Shown one piece after another: positions 61,101 through 64,000 of a stretch of 64,000 nt of DNA; the stretch's first letter is position 1; every line of letters starts with the position of its first letter. The translations under genes were made by a program, and so were the position numbers. The notes beneath the pieces are model-generated. The model had not been told where the DNA came from, ran no database searches, and saw only the letters and a program-made list of their open reading frames with translations. The DNA comes from Nematostella vectensis (taxonomy: Eukaryota > Cnidaria > Anthozoa > Actiniaria > Edwardsiidae), in contig NC_064048.1 of NCBI RefSeq assembly GCF_932526225.1, positions 9,262,515 through 9,326,514 of the forward strand. Reading direction: 5' to 3'.

Positions 61101-63735
61101 GATGTTTTGGCAAAAAAATGCCTAGTAGAGTCATAGTTGTTGTTTTCATTAGGCCCCACGCCTTTACCTTTTTCTGTTTTTGCTTTGTAAGCGGCTTGCC
61201 TCTGGGTACTGGTTTCAGGGACAGTGGCTTGGAGTTGACCTGTGGTCTTGCGGAAGGTGATGGCTGGCTCTTCCAGGAGGGTGGTTTGGGGGACTGTCGG
61301 ACATTTGGCTTGACCACCGCACGAGTAGGTGTATTCTTTGTTATGTTCTCTTTACCAGCCTGTGCAACAAAGCCAAAACCTTTATCACATCCCCAACATT
61401 TGAGAGGAAAAAAAATTGTGCCAGGTTTAGGTACCGCCATAACATGACGGTTTCTGTGCCTTACTAAACTTTTCAGGTTTACCTTATCTTTACTTTTGAC
61501 GACCGTCTCCTCGTCATCCGAAGACGACGTTGATGACACGGCATCATCTGAGCCTGCGAACACAACACGGCGTTTCTTCGGGTTTCCTGTGTGCTGCTTC
61601 AGGATACCTTTGACTGCAGGTGATGTGAGGGTGTGGGGCGTCAGGACTACTTGCGCCAGCGGTGTACGCGGGGTACGTGTGGTATTACGCCGCACAGACG
61701 GTTCTGGAGTCTTTGGAACCTGGTGCTAAACATAGACAATCGTCGCATAAGCTGAATGTACAATTCTGTCAAGAGTTTAATATTATAAATTTGACAGAGT
61801 TATATTATACCACAACCAATATTCTATCGATTACGTGTATTTATAACAAAATTTCTGTGGCGAATACCACAAAGAGTGCCCCAAAATCCAAACGCAATAA
61901 TTTTAATTGGCTGCCTTACCTCTGAGGGTGCTGGTTTGATTTCACTTTCCTCGACATCACGTACTAATTCAGCTTTCTATGAACATACAAACATAAATTA
62001 CATGCGATATTAGCATAGTACATGTTTGGTGAATTCTAAAGTTTACCCAATACCTTTCCTTTGAGTTGTTTTTCCAAATCCAAAATAGTCTTTGCTTTGA
62101 TTTCCAAATCATTAGAGGTTTGCCTCTGTTGAGGAGATGATGTCAAAGATTCAACTTGATATAGTTATAGAAGCACCCTCTCTCTTCTCACACAAGAATA
62201 AATTGACATTTCTTTTCGTACCTGTTTTTCAGTGGCAGCGTCTAGCTCTTTCTGCAGTGCCACAATGGTTTCCTTCATTTCTTTCATCTTTGCTTCTTCT
62301 TGGTGGTGTGATTCCTCAGTCAGTTTCTGACGCATTGTTTCTAGGGTTCGGTCTTTTTGAGCCACTATCTTTTCATTCTCCACCTGGATTGGAAACAAAC
62401 GTTTTAAAGAGTGTGCTTGTTAATGCACGGAAGGAAATACAGGGCGATTTCATTTCAGCCCTTATTGTTCTGAATTTGGTGTCATATCAAAACATTATAT
62501 TTAAGACCTTATATTTCTGCAAAGTGTCACACAGTTCTGCCATCTGGTGCTCAAAAGTCTTCTGCGCTTCGTCCTTGTCTTCTACAGCACGTTTTGTTTC
62601 TTGTCTCAACTTTTCTAACTAAAAAGAAAAAAAAGAATTATGCATATTTATATTTTCATCCTGGGGAGACAGTGTCACGGGGAAATCGTTCATCTTGTAT
62701 CTAGAGGGAGGGGTAGTGTTGATATCCAAGGAGGCTTTATTTTTTTTACAATAATAGCTGAAATTATATACCTCTTCCTTTAACTTGGTTGCTTCCGCCT
62801 CTTTGCCTTCGAGATCGTACTCCATTTTGTCTAGCTGCAATGAAAAGAAAACGAAAACGGAAAGTGTTAAAATAAAATACAAACCTCTAGTGATGCTCGT
62901 GGATGCAATCTTATAAAACCCACCCTTTCAGACAAATCCTCCATTGTTTGGTCTTTTTCCTTTAACGTATTTTGCATAGTTTCCAGCTGAGAAAAAACAC
63001 AAGGTTAGTTAGCAAAAGGGTTAAAACACCGATGTACTTTTTTAAGCTGTACCTCAGTCTCTTTCTTGCTGAGCTGTTTTTCCTGCGCATTAACTTTTCC
63101 TTTCAAAGACTTGTTCTGAAAAAAAAAATAAAAAAATAAATAAAATAAAAACAACACGGTAGGAAGTAAGGTGAACACCAAAAAGAGAAAATTTGAGATC
63201 TGTACCTCATGCTAGACTAACCTCATGTTGGAGATCCTTGACTTGCTTTGTCTTGGCGGTCAGCTGGGTCTGTAAGCCCTTATTCTGCCACCAGAGTTTG
63301 ATAATCATTAATATTACGATCTTTAAATATTTATATATTACGAGGAATTGAACCCCAACCCCCTTGATCTCCTAGAATAGCACATCAGAAAATCGCCACT
63401 TTTCTACAAACCTTGCTATCTAAGGATGTCGCTTGCTTTGTTTTCTGATCTAGTTCTTTCTTCAAGCTTTTTAGCTGAAAAGAAAATCAGATTATCATAA
63501 AAAATTCACCCTAGAAAAATAGAAATAAAATGAAATATCTCTATCTCCCTCTACCTTCGTCTTCTCTCCAATACTCTCGTCTCACACCTTCTTTGATAAG
63601 TCGTATTACAGTTTTACGATATATTGGATTGGTAATTTGGCATTTTATCTTACGCTGGTCTCTCCTTGCTCGATTGACGACGCTGCCATGTTACTCTGCT
63701 CCTCCAGATTCTTCTCTAAATCCTCGCTTTTCTCT
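58104..63735 (-). CDS. Long coiled-coil protein with PP1-docking-type motifs (5' part outside or unresolved)
   Basis: Fourteen exons join in frame for 492 codons: 63654-63735, 63412-63474, 63222-63284, 63053-63115, 62924-62986, 62772-62834, 62508-62618, 62222-62383, 62054-62125, 61920-61976, 61483-61725, 61168-61359, 60894-60989 and 58104-58250. The first 290 or so residues are heptad coiled coil (for example LETMQNTLKEKDQTMEDLSE). Five consecutive exons are exactly 63 bp, phase 0. The tail is basic and Ser/Thr-Pro rich; it has GILK, then KKRRVVF eight residues on, matching SILK plus RVxF protein phosphatase 1 docking motifs, and ends with NWFDSDALFGFGSDG. This layout suits a chromosome, kinetochore or synaptonemal-complex type protein, but I cannot name it. 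The first listed exon is the least certain. Confidence 0.8.
58340..58480. repeat. Dispersed repeat copy (same family as 14935-15370)
   Basis: In reverse orientation it reads gttatctcttagggttaaaa, then tgattctgcc and cccgtctgtttttattggag, paralleling the terminal unit at about 15305-15370. Confidence 0.6.
58601..58740. repeat. 56-bp direct duplication
   Basis: ctattgtcagtcacggctac... to gtttctagcagact (58601-58656) recurs at 58685-58740 with one difference. It lies in the last intron of the coiled-coil gene. Confidence 0.85.
58785..59110. repeat. 32-bp minisatellite with 96-bp higher-order period
   Basis: Units like acctgtttgactatctgg then ttgtttgtcagtat repeat in groups of about three, so whole 96-bp blocks recur, then decay into ctgtctgt-type repeats. 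Confidence 0.8.
59275..59990 (+). pseudogene. ABCC-type (MRP) ABC transporter relic
   Basis: Three decayed pieces in the correct order but different frames. The first (59275-59451) resembles transmembrane domain 1 with NLVSNDAKRMEKL and ends in a stop. The second (about 59480-59625) has RYRKEQFKFTDKRLTAMNE. The third (about 59640-59981) is the C-terminal half of a nucleotide-binding domain: a degraded signature (FSVREKRQLLC), Walker B with Lys in place of the catalytic Glu (LLVLDKAT), and an altered H-loop region (TIAHPVNTI). Walker A is absent and a stop precedes Walker B. The start keeps an acceptor-like ctctgcccag. Non-functional, inside the last intron of the minus-strand coiled-coil gene. 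Confidence 0.85.
59991..60893. other. Rest of the last coiled-coil-gene intron
   Basis: Contains a repeated phrase (ttttttcaatagaatagtgtattctgcc and ttttttaatagaatggtgtattccgcc near 60405 and 60450). No gene recognised. Confidence 0.45.
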
Positions 63736-64000
63736 CTATGTCCGGGAAAAGGAGAAAAACTATTATTTTATACCGAAAAACACAAGCTCAAAATGGATTT
63801 GAAACCATGTTTGACAAACTGCGAGCATCATTTTCAATCAGCGACAAAGTCCCGAAAAATTGGTAACTAAGAGCCTGCGTACTATACTGCTACTAGGGGT
63901 CACACCCATTGAGCGTCCACGGACGGTTAGTGTTGGCTTCTGCCGCAAAAAAAAAAGTTAGGTAAATCTTCCCCGCGCATGTGCCACGATTGTTCTTTAC
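63736..64000. other. Right edge, no supported feature
   Basis: Upstream intron or flank of the coiled-coil gene. A short plus-strand reading frame around 63793-63866 looks mildly protein-like but has no supporting context. Confidence 0.3.

Noticed and set aside
58104..63735. Naming the coiled-coil gene SYCP1
   Set aside because: Architecture is compatible (long coil, basic Ser/Thr-Pro tail), but I could not match any diagnostic SYCP1 motif, so the gene is left unnamed.
63793..63866. Short protein-like plus-strand frame (FDKLRASFSISDKV) near the right edge
   Set aside because: No start context, splice sites or homology that I can recognise.

Overview
The window is intron-dense animal genomic DNA. 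Every gene with introns follows GT-AG rules, exons are short (about 40-220 bp), and reading frames close exactly across up to 18 exons. Gene content (an STK33-type kinase, CNOT2, NIPSNAP3, a two-pore K+ channel, an RWD/RING protein) together with very abundant short inverted-repeat elements and minisatellites suggests an invertebrate metazoan. An anthozoan cnidarian such as a starlet sea anemone is my best guess, by inference only.

Layout. 242-7056 (-): STK33-like kinase, C-terminal exons missing or beyond the edge. 9666-24160 (-): complete CNOT2, 18 coding exons, 581 codons plus stop. 25875-34150 (+): complete NIPSNAP3-like gene, head to head with CNOT2, carrying a Ty3/gypsy-type LTR retrotransposon (28613-33169) in an intron. 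34435-41502 (-): RWD + RING-H2 protein, tail to tail with NIPSNAP3. 43518-44996 (-): basic coiled-coil orphan. 46728-47797 (+): secreted heptad-repeat protein with a Cys-rich C-terminus. 48775-48975 (-) and 53695-54069 (-): small membrane-protein ORFs. 51565-52842: inverted duplication of a small gene fragment. 56237-57507 (+): two-pore K+ channel. 58104-63735 (-): 3' part of a long coiled-coil protein, with an ABC-transporter relic on the opposite strand of its last intron.

I see no operon or pathway cluster; the genes are unrelated housekeeping, signalling and orphan genes. The most striking structure is non-coding. Several introns carry tandem arrays starting right at an exon edge, and in some cases the array is built from copies of the exon edge and its splice site (STK33 exon 2, the RING exon, a CNOT2 exon start). 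Two genes (the K2P channel and the orphan at 43.5 kb) have their C-terminus and stop codon inside the first unit of a tandem repeat. At least seven short inverted-repeat (MITE-like) elements are delimited, two of them ending exactly at TTAA. The coiled-coil gene has five consecutive phase-0 exons of exactly 63 bp (three heptads each).

Exon coordinates were read by eye from splice signals, reading frame and family similarity. No transcript evidence or database search was available.
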